Assembly (NCBI RefSeq): GCF_003003255.1
Contig: NZ_PVTD01000004.1
Span: 296,438 to 360,437, forward strand
DNA from: Aliiruegeria haliotis
GTDB lineage: Bacteria; Pseudomonadota; Alphaproteobacteria; Rhodobacterales; Rhodobacteraceae
Length of the DNA: 64,000 nucleotides
Direction: 5' to 3'
The translations under genes and the position numbers were made by a program. This document shows, one piece after another, positions 1 through 8,156 of this stretch (position 1 is its first letter; each line of letters starts with the position of its first letter). The notes beneath the pieces are model-generated. The model was not told the DNA's origin, searched no databases, and worked only from the letters and a program-made list of their open reading frames with translations.

Positions 1-1274
1 GGCTCGGCATGGAAAGCCCGCCACCAATGAACCAGCTCTCGCGCGAGATCCGGGAGGTGAGCCATGCCTATGGCCTGCCGCTCGATCCGCGCCGCCTGGT
101 GGGCGATCTGTCGGCAGGCGAGCGGCAGCGGGTGGAGATCGTGCGCTGTCTGTTGCAGGACCCGAAGCTGCTGATCATGGATGAGCCGACATCGGTCCTG
201 ACCCCGCAGGAGGTCGAGATCCTTTTCGCGACGCTGAACAAGCTGAAGTCGGAGGGGACGTCGATCCTCTATATCTCCCACAAGCTTGAGGAGATCCGCG
301 CGCTTTGCGACGGCGCGACCATCCTCCGCCGTGGCAAGGTTGTGGGATCCTGCGATCCACGCCAGCAATCCGCCGCAGAACTGGCGGAACTGATGGTGGG
401 CGAAGCGCTGCATGTGCCGGATCGTGCCGCATCCGAGCCGGGCGAGGTTGTGCTGCAGGTTGCCGGGCTGACGAGCGAACATGTCAGCACATTCGGCACG
501 CGGCTCCAGAATGTCGGTTTCGAAGTGCATGCAGGCGAGGTTCTGGGCATTGGCGGGGTTGCCGGCAACGGACAGGACGAGCTTCTGAGCGCATTGTCGG
601 GCGAGACCAGGGGCGCGCGCGAAACCGTGCGGCTGCGTGGCGACCCTGTCGGTCACCTCGGCCCCAATGCACGACGCGACCGCGGAATGCTCTCGGCCCC
701 CGAAGAACGCCTTGGCCATGCCGCTGCACCCGACATGAGCCTGACCGAAAACGGCGTCCTGTCCGGCTGGCAGCGGGAGAAGTTGACCTCCGGCGGGTTC
801 GTCCGGTGGGGCGCCGCCCGCGCATTCGCTGAGAAGATCATCGAGGGGTTCGACGTGCGCACACCGGGCACCCATGTGGCCGCGCGGGCGTTGTCGGGGG
901 GCAACCTGCAAAAATTCGTGATCGGGCGGGAGATCCTTCAGCGCCCCGACGTGCTGGTGGTGAACCAACCGACCTGGGGCGTCGACGCAGCTGCTGCCGC
1001 CGCGATCCGTCAGGCGCTGCTGGATCTTGCGGCACAGGGCGCAGCGGTGATCGTGATCAGCCAGGACCTCGATGAACTGATGGAAGTCTCTGACCGTTTC
1101 GCCGCGCTGAACGCAGGCCACCTGTCGGCCCCGCGCCCGGCACGGGGCCTGACCATCGAGCAGATCGGCCTCATGCTGGGCGGCGCCCATGACATGGATG
1201 TGGCCCACACCGAGGATGCAGAGCAGATCAAGGACATGTACCAGAACCCGAAATCCGGGGAGCCACGCCCGTGA
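1..1274 (+). CDS. Nucleoside-type (BMP family) ABC transporter ATP-binding protein, 5' end cut by window
   Basis: This is the double-domain ATPase of a sugar/nucleoside-like ABC importer. The frame is open to the left edge (reading LGMESPPP from base 3), so the true start and the first Walker A lie outside the window. Visible parts of the first domain are the signature LSAGERQRVE and the Walker B LLIMDEPTS, followed by a switch His in YISHKLEE. The second domain has a degenerate Walker A (GVAGNGQDE, no Lys), a signature LSGGNLQKFVIGRE and a weak Walker B (VVNQPTWGVD), as is usual in this family, so hydrolysis probably depends on the first site. It overlaps the next permease gene by 4 nt (GTGA). 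Two permeases and a BMP lipoprotein-family binding protein follow in the same operon. The family imports purine nucleosides in characterised cases; substrate here is inferred. Confidence 0.93.
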   Translation, partial: LGMESPPPMNQLSREIREVSHAYGLPLDPRRLVGDLSAGERQRVEIVRCLLQDPKLLIMDEPTSVLTPQEVEILFATLNKLKSEGTSILYISHKLEEIRALCDGATILRRGKVVGSCDPRQQSAAELAELMVGEALHVPDRAASEPGEVVLQVAGLTSEHVSTFGTRLQNVGFEVHAGEVLGIGGVAGNGQDELLSALSGETRGARETVRLRGDPVGHLGPNARRDRGMLSAPEERLGHAAAPDMSLTENGVLSGWQREKLTSGGFVRWGAARAFAEKIIEGFDVRTPGTHVAARALSGGNLQKFVIGREILQRPDVLVVNQPTWGVDAAAAAAIRQALLDLAAQGAAVIVISQDLDELMEVSDRFAALNAGHLSAPRPARGLTIEQIGLMLGGAHDMDVAHTEDAEQIKDMYQNPKSGEPRP

Positions 1275-2353
1275 TCCAGCTTGAGAAACGTCCGACCCCG
1301 TCGAAATTCTGGACCTGGACGACCCCGGTCCTCGCGGTGGCCCTGACGATGATCGCGGGCGGGCTGATGTTCGCCTTGTTGGGCAAGAACCCCTTCCTCG
1401 CCATCAAGACGATCTTCTACGATCCTATCCTTGGGGAGTTCGCCTTCTATTACCGTGGCCAGTTGCTGGTGAAGGCCGGGCCGCTGATCCTGATTGCCGT
1501 GGGCCTCGCCATGGGGTTCAAGGCCGGGATCTGGAACATCGGTGCCGAAGGCCAGTACATCATGGGTGCAATCGTCGGCGCCGGGGTAGGGCTCGCCTTC
1601 TATCCCTCCGACTCGCCGCTCATCCTGCCCGCCATGATCCTTGCGGGTGCGATCGGCGGATTGCTCTGGGCGATGATCCCCGCGATCCTGAAGGTGAAGT
1701 TCAGCACCAACGAGATCCTCGTCTCGCTCCTCCTCGTGTATGTCGCCGAACAGATCCAGGCCGCCATGGCGCTGGGTCTTCTCCGCAATCCCGATGCCAC
1801 GGGCTTTCCCGGATCGCGCAACCTCGCGCAATGGGACGCCTCGGCCAACCTCGAACTGATCGCGGGCACCGGTATGCACCTTGGCGTGGTGGCGGCCCTG
1901 ATCGCGGTGATCTTCGCCTATATCCTGCTGTCCCGGCACCTGATGGGCTTCCATATCCAACTCGCGGGGCAAAGCCCGAAGGCCGCCCGTTTCGGCGGCG
2001 TGAATCCGACGCGGCTGGTGATCTTCTGCATGGCAATATCCGGAGCTCTGGCGGGGCTTGCGGGGCTGTTCGAAGTCACCGGCCCGGCCGGTCAGATCTC
2101 CATCAACTTCAACTCCGGCTACGGGTTCACGGCGATCATCGTGGCCTTCCTCGGCCGCTTGCACCCCATCGGCATCCTGCTCGCCGGGTTGCTCATGGCA
2201 CTGACCTACATCGGCGGCGAGGCGGCGCAGGCGACGCTTGGCATTCCGGCGGCCGCAATTCAGGCATTCCAGGGCATGCTCCTCTTCTTCCTGCTGGGGG
2301 TCGATGTGCTCTCCAACTACCGCATCCGTTTCCTGCGCAAGGGGGTGGCGTGA
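1271..2353 (+). CDS. BMP-family ABC transporter permease 1
   Basis: A 360-residue integral membrane permease of the BPD_transp_2 class, the first of two in the nucleoside-type importer. Start is GTG inside the stop of the ATPase gene (GTGA overlap). The protein opens with a short cytoplasmic tail and then about nine to ten hydrophobic segments. The family signature GFKAGIWNIGAEGQY lies near residue 85, and a second conserved stretch GQSPKAARFGG near residue 235 is the cytoplasmic coupling loop. It ends by overlapping the next gene (TGATG). The order ATPase-permease-permease-binding protein is the standard one for YufOPQ-like systems. Substrate is not readable from sequence. Confidence 0.93.
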   Translation: MIQLEKRPTPSKFWTWTTPVLAVALTMIAGGLMFALLGKNPFLAIKTIFYDPILGEFAFYYRGQLLVKAGPLILIAVGLAMGFKAGIWNIGAEGQYIMGAIVGAGVGLAFYPSDSPLILPAMILAGAIGGLLWAMIPAILKVKFSTNEILVSLLLVYVAEQIQAAMALGLLRNPDATGFPGSRNLAQWDASANLELIAGTGMHLGVVAALIAVIFAYILLSRHLMGFHIQLAGQSPKAARFGGVNPTRLVIFCMAISGALAGLAGLFEVTGPAGQISINFNSGYGFTAIIVAFLGRLHPIGILLAGLLMALTYIGGEAAQATLGIPAAAIQAFQGMLLFFLLGVDVLSNYRIRFLRKGVA

Positions 2354-3285
2354 TGGATCTCTCCTCGATCAACTGGATCCTGCTACTTGCCTCCCTGATG
2401 GTCGCCGCCACACCGATCCTGCTGGCCGGTGTCGGCGAACTCGTGACCGAACGGGCCGGTGTGCTGAACCTCGGCGTCGAGGGCATGATGATCACCGGTG
2501 CCATCTGTGGCTTCGCCATCGGGGTGGAGACCAACTCCGCCATTCTCGGCTTCGTCGCCGCGGCGCTGGCTGGTGCGGCCCTTTCCATGCTCTTCGGCCT
2601 GCTCACGCAATACCTGCTTTCGAACCAGGTGGCGACGGGGTTGGCCCTCACCCTTTTCGGCCTCGGTCTCTCGGCGCTGATCGGGCAGGGATACATCGGC
2701 ATCAAGGGGCTGGAGGTGGCAAAGATCCACATTCCCCTATTGTCCGATATCCCTGTGCTCGGTCCGATCCTCTTCCGCCATGACGCGATGGTCTATGTCT
2801 CCATCTTCATCGTCGCGGGAGTCTGGGCCACGCTCAGGTATACCCGCGCCGGACTGATCCTGCGCGCGGTCGGCGAGAACCACGACGCGGCCCACGCGCT
2901 AGGGTACAAGGTCGTGCGCATCCGTCTCATGGCGATTGCCTTCGGCGGCGCCTGCGCCGGGCTGGGCGGCGCCTACCTCAGCCTCGTACGCGTGCCGCAA
3001 TGGACCGAGGGCATGACTGCCGGGGCTGGCTGGATCGCACTCGCCCTCGTCGTCTTCGCATCCTGGAAACCCTGGCGCATCCTGATCGGCGCCTACCTTT
3101 TTGGTGGTCTCACGGTACTGCAACTCAACCTGCAAGCCGCCGGAATGAAAGTGCCGGTCGAGTACCTTGCCATGTCGCCATACCTGGTCACGATCCTCGT
3201 GCTCGTGATCATGTCCTCCGGTCGCGGCCGGGCGCACCTCAATGCGCCTGCCGAACTCGGCCGGTCTTTCCACGCCTCGTCCTGA
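2353..3285 (+). CDS. BMP-family ABC transporter permease 2
   Basis: A 310-residue second permease. The ATG at 2353 overlaps the upstream stop by one base (TGATG). A much longer open frame from about 1831 reads back into the first permease and is not used. The family motif ERAGVLNLGVEGMM is near residue 35, equivalent to the GIWNIGAEGQY region of the partner permease. The cytoplasmic loop RAVGENHDAAHALGY near residue 180 is the expected ATPase contact. About eight to ten membrane segments are visible. With the partner it forms the heterodimeric channel of the importer. The gap of 40 bp to the binding-protein gene carries its ribosome binding site (GGGAG). Confidence 0.93.
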   Translation: MDLSSINWILLLASLMVAATPILLAGVGELVTERAGVLNLGVEGMMITGAICGFAIGVETNSAILGFVAAALAGAALSMLFGLLTQYLLSNQVATGLALTLFGLGLSALIGQGYIGIKGLEVAKIHIPLLSDIPVLGPILFRHDAMVYVSIFIVAGVWATLRYTRAGLILRAVGENHDAAHALGYKVVRIRLMAIAFGGACAGLGGAYLSLVRVPQWTEGMTAGAGWIALALVVFASWKPWRILIGAYLFGGLTVLQLNLQAAGMKVPVEYLAMSPYLVTILVLVIMSSGRGRAHLNAPAELGRSFHASS

Positions 3286-3325
3286 GGCAGCTGCCCAAGA
3301 AAACCAACACGGGAGAAACACTCAC

Positions 3326-4399
3326 ATGAACCTCACCAAACTGCTCGCCGGCACCGCGCTGGCGCTTGGCCTGGCGACCGCCGCCGCGGCACAGGACAAG
3401 ACCAAGGTCGGCTTCATCTTCGTCGGTCCGGTCGGCGATGGCGGCTGGACCTATGAGCACAACGAGGGCCGGCTGGCCGTCGAGGAGCACTTCGGCGACA
3501 AGGTTGAAACCGTCTACCAGGAATCCGTGCCCGAAGGCGCCGACGCGGAACGTGCCATGACCCAGATGGCGCTTGGTGGCGCCGACCTGATCTTCACCAC
3601 CTCCTTCGGGTACATGGACCCGACGATCAACGTCGCCGCCAAGTTCCCCGATGTGAAGTTCGAACACGCCACAGGCTTCAAGCGCGCCGACAACGTATCC
3701 ACCTATTCCGCCCGCTTCTACGAAGGCCGTGCGGTGCAGGGTCATATCGCCGGCAAGATGACCAAGACCAACAAGATCGGCTATATCGGCTCCTTCCCGA
3801 TCCCCGAAGTCATTCGCGGCATCAACTCCGCCTATATCCACGCCAAGAAGGTCAACCCGGACGTCGAGTTCTCGATCGTCTGGGCCTACACCTGGTTCGA
3901 CCCGGCCAAGGAAGCCGACGCCGCCAAGGCGCTGATCGAGCAAGGGGCCGACGTGATCCTGCAGCACACCGATTCCACCGCGCCGCAGGCCGCAGCACAG
4001 GAAGCCGGCAACGTGATCACCTTCGGTCAGGCCTCCGACATGGCGGAATACGCGCCGATGCCGCGTGTCTCCTCCATCATCGACAACTGGGCGCCCTACT
4101 ACATCGACCGCGTGCAAGCCGTCATGGACGGCACCTGGGAATCGACCGACACCTGGGACGGTATTGGTCCGGGCATGGTCGAGATCGGCGAGATCACCGA
4201 TGCAGTGCCGGCGGAGCTGAAGGCCGAGGCCGAAGCGCTCCGGGATTCCATCGGCGCCGGAGAGTACCATCCGTTCACCGGCCCGATCAACAAGCAGGAC
4301 GGCACTGCATGGCTGGCCGAGGGCGAAGTGGCCGATGATGGCACGCTTGCCGGCATGAACTTCTATGTTGAAGGCCTGACCGGCGACATCCCGCAGTAA
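3326..4399 (+). CDS. BMP family ABC transporter substrate-binding protein
   Basis: A 357-residue periplasmic binding protein of the Med/BMP (PnrA-like) family. Residues 1-22 are a signal peptide with a hydrophobic core and cleavage likely after TAAAAA, before QDKTKVGF. The mature start VGFIFVGPVGDGGWTYEHN is the classic BMP beginning, where the binding site usually contacts a purine nucleoside. Later stretches DLIFTTSFGYMDP and GSFPIPEVIRGIN also fit the family. The gene sits last in the operon with a strong terminator about 40 bp downstream, which fits a well expressed binding protein. No lipobox Cys is present, so it should be soluble in the periplasm rather than a lipoprotein. Confidence 0.95.
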   Translation: MNLTKLLAGTALALGLATAAAAQDKTKVGFIFVGPVGDGGWTYEHNEGRLAVEEHFGDKVETVYQESVPEGADAERAMTQMALGGADLIFTTSFGYMDPTINVAAKFPDVKFEHATGFKRADNVSTYSARFYEGRAVQGHIAGKMTKTNKIGYIGSFPIPEVIRGINSAYIHAKKVNPDVEFSIVWAYTWFDPAKEADAAKALIEQGADVILQHTDSTAPQAAAQEAGNVITFGQASDMAEYAPMPRVSSIIDNWAPYYIDRVQAVMDGTWESTDTWDGIGPGMVEIGEITDAVPAELKAEAEALRDSIGAGEYHPFTGPINKQDGTAWLAEGEVADDGTLAGMNFYVEGLTGDIPQ

Positions 4400-4441
4400 G
4401 CGGATCCGCAGAGGCGGACCACCCGCCTTGCCCAACTCTCG

Positions 4442-4482
4442 GAAGCAGCCACGGCGACCTCGTCGTGGCTGCTTTCCTTTTT
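4442..4482 (+). terminator. Rho-independent terminator of the BMP transporter operon
   Basis: A 12-bp stem (4442-4453 with 4464-4475, one G-T pair at the base) with a loop of about 10 nt is followed by a T-rich run ending at 4482. It lies about 40 bp after the binding-protein stop codon. Confidence 0.88.
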
Positions 4483-4593
4483 CAGGAACCGGGTTTCGAG
4501 GCGAGGACCTCGACGGGATACGACGTTGACCTGTGACAATGCACTGTCCCCGATTGTCGCCTAGACTGGCAGTGGAGAGGATCAGCCAAGTCT

Positions 4594-4932
4594 GTGGAGG
4601 AGAAATTGCTGAAAATTGGAGAGCTATTCCGGGAAGAGCCACCAGAGGATGTCTGGGAGCTGAGGGGGGACCGGCTCCTGTGGCAAGAGCTGGGGCGGGC
4701 ACTGGCATTCCGTCTTGTGCCGGAATCGGGGCTGGAACTGGAACGTATTCTTGAGGAAGCCTTCTGGGAGGCGACAGGGCACAGCCTTTCGTTCTGCAAC
4801 CAGGTGCTGGTAGATCGCTTTGCCGAAAACGGTCAGTCCCGCGGAGGGATCTCCGGCGCGTCCTGGCGCTACCGGCTGTTTCCCATTGTCGTCGAACGCT
4901 ACGAAAAACATCGCGCGTCCATTCCGGCCTGA
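4594..4932 (+). CDS. Hypothetical protein, 112 aa
   Basis: Unrecognised small soluble protein starting at GTG 4594. It is rich in Glu, Leu and Arg with helical-looking stretches (MEEKLLKIGELFREEP, ELERILEEAFWEA) and no signal peptide or membrane segment. The composition looks like a real coding sequence, and it is followed 25 bp later by a strong 12-bp hairpin, as a free-standing gene would be. Against it, the start is GTG without a strong ribosome site, and high GC makes spurious open frames common. I treat it as a probable gene with no assigned function. Confidence 0.5.
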   Translation: MEEKLLKIGELFREEPPEDVWELRGDRLLWQELGRALAFRLVPESGLELERILEEAFWEATGHSLSFCNQVLVDRFAENGQSRGGISGASWRYRLFPIVVERYEKHRASIPA

Positions 4933-4956
4933 CCGGATTGGCGAGACCGGGCTTTC

Positions 4957-4987
4957 GCCCCTGCGCCGCGTTGATCGGCGCAGGGGC
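4957..4987 (+). terminator. Strong hairpin, possible terminator
   Basis: A perfect 12-bp stem (4957-4968 with 4976-4987) closes a 7-nt loop. It is followed only by ACTTGT rather than a long T run, so termination efficiency is uncertain. It stands just downstream of the 112-aa hypothetical gene. Confidence 0.45.
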
Positions 4988-5132
4988 ACTTGTATCCCTG
5001 TGGGCGTCCCTCGCCCTTGCGGGCCAGATCTATGCGCCGCAGGCGACGAAGACCATGCTGCATTCCTGAGGCCGCGACCCTGCGGCGGGATGGCGGCTTC
5101 CGTTGGCTGGCACAGACTGCCACTTTGCCTGC

Positions 5133-6203
5133 ATGGCTGACTTCCTTGTAATCGGTGGCGGTATCGCCGGTGTTTCCGCCGCAGCGGAACTGTCCGCGCT
5201 TGGCAGCGTTCGTCTGCTGGAGGCGGAGACCGCCCTCAGCTACCACGCCTCCGGCCGCTCGGCGGCCATGTTCCTCGAGCACTACGGCAACGCTACGGTG
5301 CGTGCCCTGAACGCGGCCAGTGCCGAGGTACATCGTGACAGTGAGGTTCTTTCGCAACGTGGTTTTCTGCTGGTTGGCAAGGCGGAGCAGGAAGAACAGC
5401 TGTCAGACGCCGCGCGCAGCTTCGCAGCCGAACGGATTACCGTGGAGGAGGCTCGGGGCTTCCTCCCGATCCTCCACCCCGGAACCGTCGCCGGCGCCGC
5501 CTATTTTCCAGACGCTTTCGATCTGGATGCAGACCGGCTTCTGCAACGCTTCGCGAAGGCCCTGCGCGCAAATGGCGGACAGATCGACACTGGAATGCAG
5601 GTGACGTCGCTGCACCACGACGGTCGCGTCTGGTGTGCCGAGGCGGGCGGAGAAAGGATCGAGGCCACGGTCGTCGTCAATGCCGCTGGAGCCTGGGCAG
5701 ACCGGATCGCGGCGCTCGCCGGGGTGCGCAGTCCGGGCATCCAACCCTACCGCCGCTCGATGGCGCGACTGCCTGCGCCGGGCGGTCTCGACACACGGGA
5801 TTGGCCGTTCACCGACGAGGTGGAAGAGGCCTGGTATGCCAAGCCGGACGCCGGCGGTTGGATCGTCTCGCCCGCGGAGGAGGATCCGATGGATCCGCAT
5901 GACACCTGGGCGGACGACATGGTCATCGCCGAGGGGCTGGCGCGCTACCAGGACTTCGTGACCGAGGAGGTCACACGGGTGGAAGCCACCTGGGCGGGGT
6001 TGCGCAGTTTCGCCCCCGACCGCGCGCTGGTGATCGGTCCCGACCCGGGACGGCCGGGCTTCATGTGGTGCGCGGGCCAGGGTGGATACGGTTTCCAGAC
6101 CGCCCCGGCGGTCGCGCGCCTTCTGGCCGACCTCGCCGGGGGTCGGGCACCGGACCTGCCGCGAAGTGTTGTCGCCGCGCTTTGTCCTTCGCGCTTTGCA
6201 TGA
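5133..6203 (+). CDS. FAD-dependent oxidoreductase, D-amino-acid oxidase / glycine oxidase family
   Basis: A 356-residue flavoenzyme of the DAO family. The N-terminus FLVIGGGIAGVSAAAEL (residues 4-20) is the GxGxxG dinucleotide-binding motif, and SYHASGRSAAMF near residue 45 is the second FAD contact typical of glycine-oxidase-like proteins. The C-terminus GFMWCAGQGGYGFQTAPA is the conserved FAD/active-site Gly-rich stretch. The ATG at 5133 places the FAD motif right at the start; the GTG 30 bp earlier adds ten uninformative residues. It stands alone, with no partner subunit genes. A role in oxidising an amino acid or N-methyl amino acid is likely, but the substrate cannot be read. Confidence 0.9.
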   Translation: MADFLVIGGGIAGVSAAAELSALGSVRLLEAETALSYHASGRSAAMFLEHYGNATVRALNAASAEVHRDSEVLSQRGFLLVGKAEQEEQLSDAARSFAAERITVEEARGFLPILHPGTVAGAAYFPDAFDLDADRLLQRFAKALRANGGQIDTGMQVTSLHHDGRVWCAEAGGERIEATVVVNAAGAWADRIAALAGVRSPGIQPYRRSMARLPAPGGLDTRDWPFTDEVEEAWYAKPDAGGWIVSPAEEDPMDPHDTWADDMVIAEGLARYQDFVTEEVTRVEATWAGLRSFAPDRALVIGPDPGRPGFMWCAGQGGYGFQTAPAVARLLADLAGGRAPDLPRSVVAALCPSRFA

Positions 6204-6375
6204 CAGACATGCATCGCAGCCTGCGACGGCGGCACGTATTGCAAATCATGCATTTGTTCACCAATTGGAGATCAGACCGAATGATGGCCCCGATCCCCGA
6301 GCCGGGTTCCGCCACCGAGCCTATGAAACCGCCCCGTGACAGACACGCGGGCCCGATACCCAAGGACGACACGAC

Positions 6376-6720
6376 ATGGACTGGAACAATTTCGTCAACG
6401 ACATGAATGGCCAGCTTCGCGAGTTGGGCAAGACCATCCCGGACACTACCAAGGGGTTCGGGGCGCTGTCGAAAGCTGCCAAGGAAGGCGGCGTTCTGGA
6501 TGCCAAAAGCAAGGAATTCGTGGCACTCGGGATCGCCATCGCAATGCGGTGCGAACCCTGTATCGGCTTTCACGTGAAGGCGCTGCACAAGGCAGGCGGC
6601 ACCCGCGAGGAGCTTGGCGACGTGCTTGGCATGGCCATTCAGATGGGCGGTGGACCATCCTTGATGTACGCGGCCAAGACCCTCGATGCGTGGGACCAGT
6701 TGACCGGGGATGCTGGTTGA
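6376..6720 (+). CDS. Carboxymuconolactone decarboxylase / AhpD-like family protein
   Basis: A 114-residue, all-helical protein. The motif CEPCIGFH (Cys59, Cys62, His66) is the thiol-disulfide and proton-relay site of AhpD-type alkylhydroperoxidase proteins, so a peroxide-reducing or thiol-based redox role is more likely than lactone decarboxylation. Length and the following GG-TREELGDVLG helix match small single-domain members of the family. It has its own terminator 30 bp after the stop and no obvious operon partner. The biological partner reductant is unknown. Confidence 0.9.
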   Translation: MDWNNFVNDMNGQLRELGKTIPDTTKGFGALSKAAKEGGVLDAKSKEFVALGIAIAMRCEPCIGFHVKALHKAGGTREELGDVLGMAIQMGGGPSLMYAAKTLDAWDQLTGDAG

Positions 6721-6748
6721 CCCCCTCGCAAGATCCCAAAGATCACTG

Positions 6749-6783
6749 AGAAAGCGGCCGGGGCTTCGGCCGCTTTTCTTTGT
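6749..6783 (+). terminator. Rho-independent terminator after the AhpD-like gene
   Basis: A perfect 10-bp stem (6751-6760 with 6767-6776), a 6-nt loop and a following TTTTCTTTG tract. Confidence 0.92.
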
Positions 6784-6956
6784 GCAGACAGCCGCCAATG
6801 GCATCTGCCCTGCGCATGCGCCGTGCCCCTTCGCCGTCGACAGTGGGACTCCGCCGACTGGCAAAAGGAGCCGCTCTTCGCTGTTGCCGAGAATCGTTTG
6901 TGCGGCGCTAATGGGCGAGAAGCCGGGGCGTTCCGGTGCGGCCTCGGAGATTGCCG

Positions 6957-7763
6957 ATGAGACGGCTGGGACTTGCAGCAAGCATTCTTCTCGCGCTCGC
7001 CGCTTGTGGTGGCGGCTCTGGCGGATCGAGTTCGACGGGCGGCGACCCGGTGCGCACCGGTGGGGCCGGGCGCGATCCGGCCCGGCTCTATCCGGACTTC
7101 GCAGACCGCGATCCACACGACTGGGACGGGCGCGCACCACGCAGCTACCCGGTGCACGGCCTCGATGTCTCACGCTGGCAGAAGGGGATCAACTGGACTG
7201 CGGCCCATCGCGCCGGCATCTCGTTCGCCTTCATCAAGGCAACCGAGGGTGTGGAGGAACTCGACCCCATGTTCAGGACGCATTGGGAGGCCGCGGCGGC
7301 GGCCGGTGTGCCCCGCGCGGGCTACCATTTCTTCTATTTCTGCGCCCCGGCGGACGAGCAGGCGCGCTGGTTCATCGCCAACGTACCGCCCGCGTCCGGC
7401 AGCCTGCCCCACGTTCTGGACATGGAATGGAACCCCCATTCGCCCACCTGCACGAAGCGCCCGGACGGTGCTGTCGTGCGCGCCGAGGCCAGGACGTTTC
7501 TGGATATCCTGGAGCGGCACTATGGCCGGCGTCCGATCATATACACCAGTATTGACTTCTGGGAGGACACCGGGATCGGGCGACTGCCGCGCACCCAGTT
7601 CTGGCTGCGCTCGGTGGCCGATCACCCGCGAGAGAGATACCCGGGGCAACGCTGGGCGTTCTGGCAGTACACGGGCACCGGCGTCGTGCCGGGCGTGCCG
7701 GGCGGTGTCGATATCAACGTTTTCGCGGGATCGGCCGCGGCCTGGGCGACATTCTCGAAATAG
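6957..7763 (+). CDS. GH25-family lysozyme-like lipoprotein
   Basis: A 268-residue exported muramidase-type glycoside hydrolase. The first 17 residues form a lipoprotein signal peptide with lipobox LAAC (Cys17), followed by a Gly/Ser linker, so it should be anchored in the envelope. The GH25 domain starts at HGLDVSRWQ (Asp70) and includes FAFIKATEG and the catalytic pair in VLDMEWN (Asp155, Glu157). It closes with QYTGTGVVPG and a VDINVF motif, the usual end of the fold. ATG 6957 is chosen over an in-frame GTG at 6936 because it puts the charged MRR directly before the hydrophobic core. Function is inferred to be cell-wall turnover. It converges on the next gene with a 3-bp gap. Confidence 0.92.
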   Translation: MRRLGLAASILLALAACGGGSGGSSSTGGDPVRTGGAGRDPARLYPDFADRDPHDWDGRAPRSYPVHGLDVSRWQKGINWTAAHRAGISFAFIKATEGVEELDPMFRTHWEAAAAAGVPRAGYHFFYFCAPADEQARWFIANVPPASGSLPHVLDMEWNPHSPTCTKRPDGAVVRAEARTFLDILERHYGRRPIIYTSIDFWEDTGIGRLPRTQFWLRSVADHPRERYPGQRWAFWQYTGTGVVPGVPGGVDINVFAGSAAAWATFSK

Positions 7764-7766
7764 GGA

Positions 7767-8156
7767 TCAGGGCGTACCCGTCAGGGCCAGCCACAGGCTG
7801 CAGGATGCGATGATCAACGTCAGCGGCACCCCGTGGGCCCGCTCCGGCGGGCTTCGGGAGGCGAGGTTGCCAATGAGGCTGAGCCCGAAAAGCGCGGCGA
7901 AGGCCCACAACAGGCCGGGAAACAGCGAGGCCGGCAGGATCTGCCCCACCAACCCGCCAACCTGGGCAATCGCAACGGTGCCAATCGCCGTCAGCCCCGC
8001 AACCGCGGCGCTGGCCCGCCGAAATCGCGGGGGCAGGATCCGGTGTTCGCCACCCCAGGCAAGGTGCCCCAGCGGCGCCCCGGCTGCCAGCATCAGCTGG
8101 AACAGGGTCAACCAGGCCAGCGCGATCGTTCCCGCGATGGCGGCAACAATCGTCAT
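7767..8156 (-). CDS. Small integral membrane protein, 129 aa
   Basis: Unrecognised protein with about four hydrophobic segments (roughly residues 5-30, 48-70, 78-98, 108-126) and a polar loop HRILPPRFRRAS between the first two. Its ATG overlaps the stop of the upstream dehydrogenase gene (ATGA), so the two are translationally coupled. No catalytic motif is visible. It could be a membrane partner or simply a neighbour of the FAD enzyme. Confidence 0.75.
   Translation of the reverse strand: MTIVAAIAGTIALAWLTLFQLMLAAGAPLGHLAWGGEHRILPPRFRRASAAVAGLTAIGTVAIAQVGGLVGQILPASLFPGLLWAFAALFGLSLIGNLASRSPPERAHGVPLTLIIASCSLWLALTGTP

Noticed and set aside
3239..4708. A 489-codon minus-strand frame over the BMP binding protein and its terminator
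   Set aside because: It runs through the terminator hairpin and has shadow composition; the plus-strand binding protein is complete with signal peptide.
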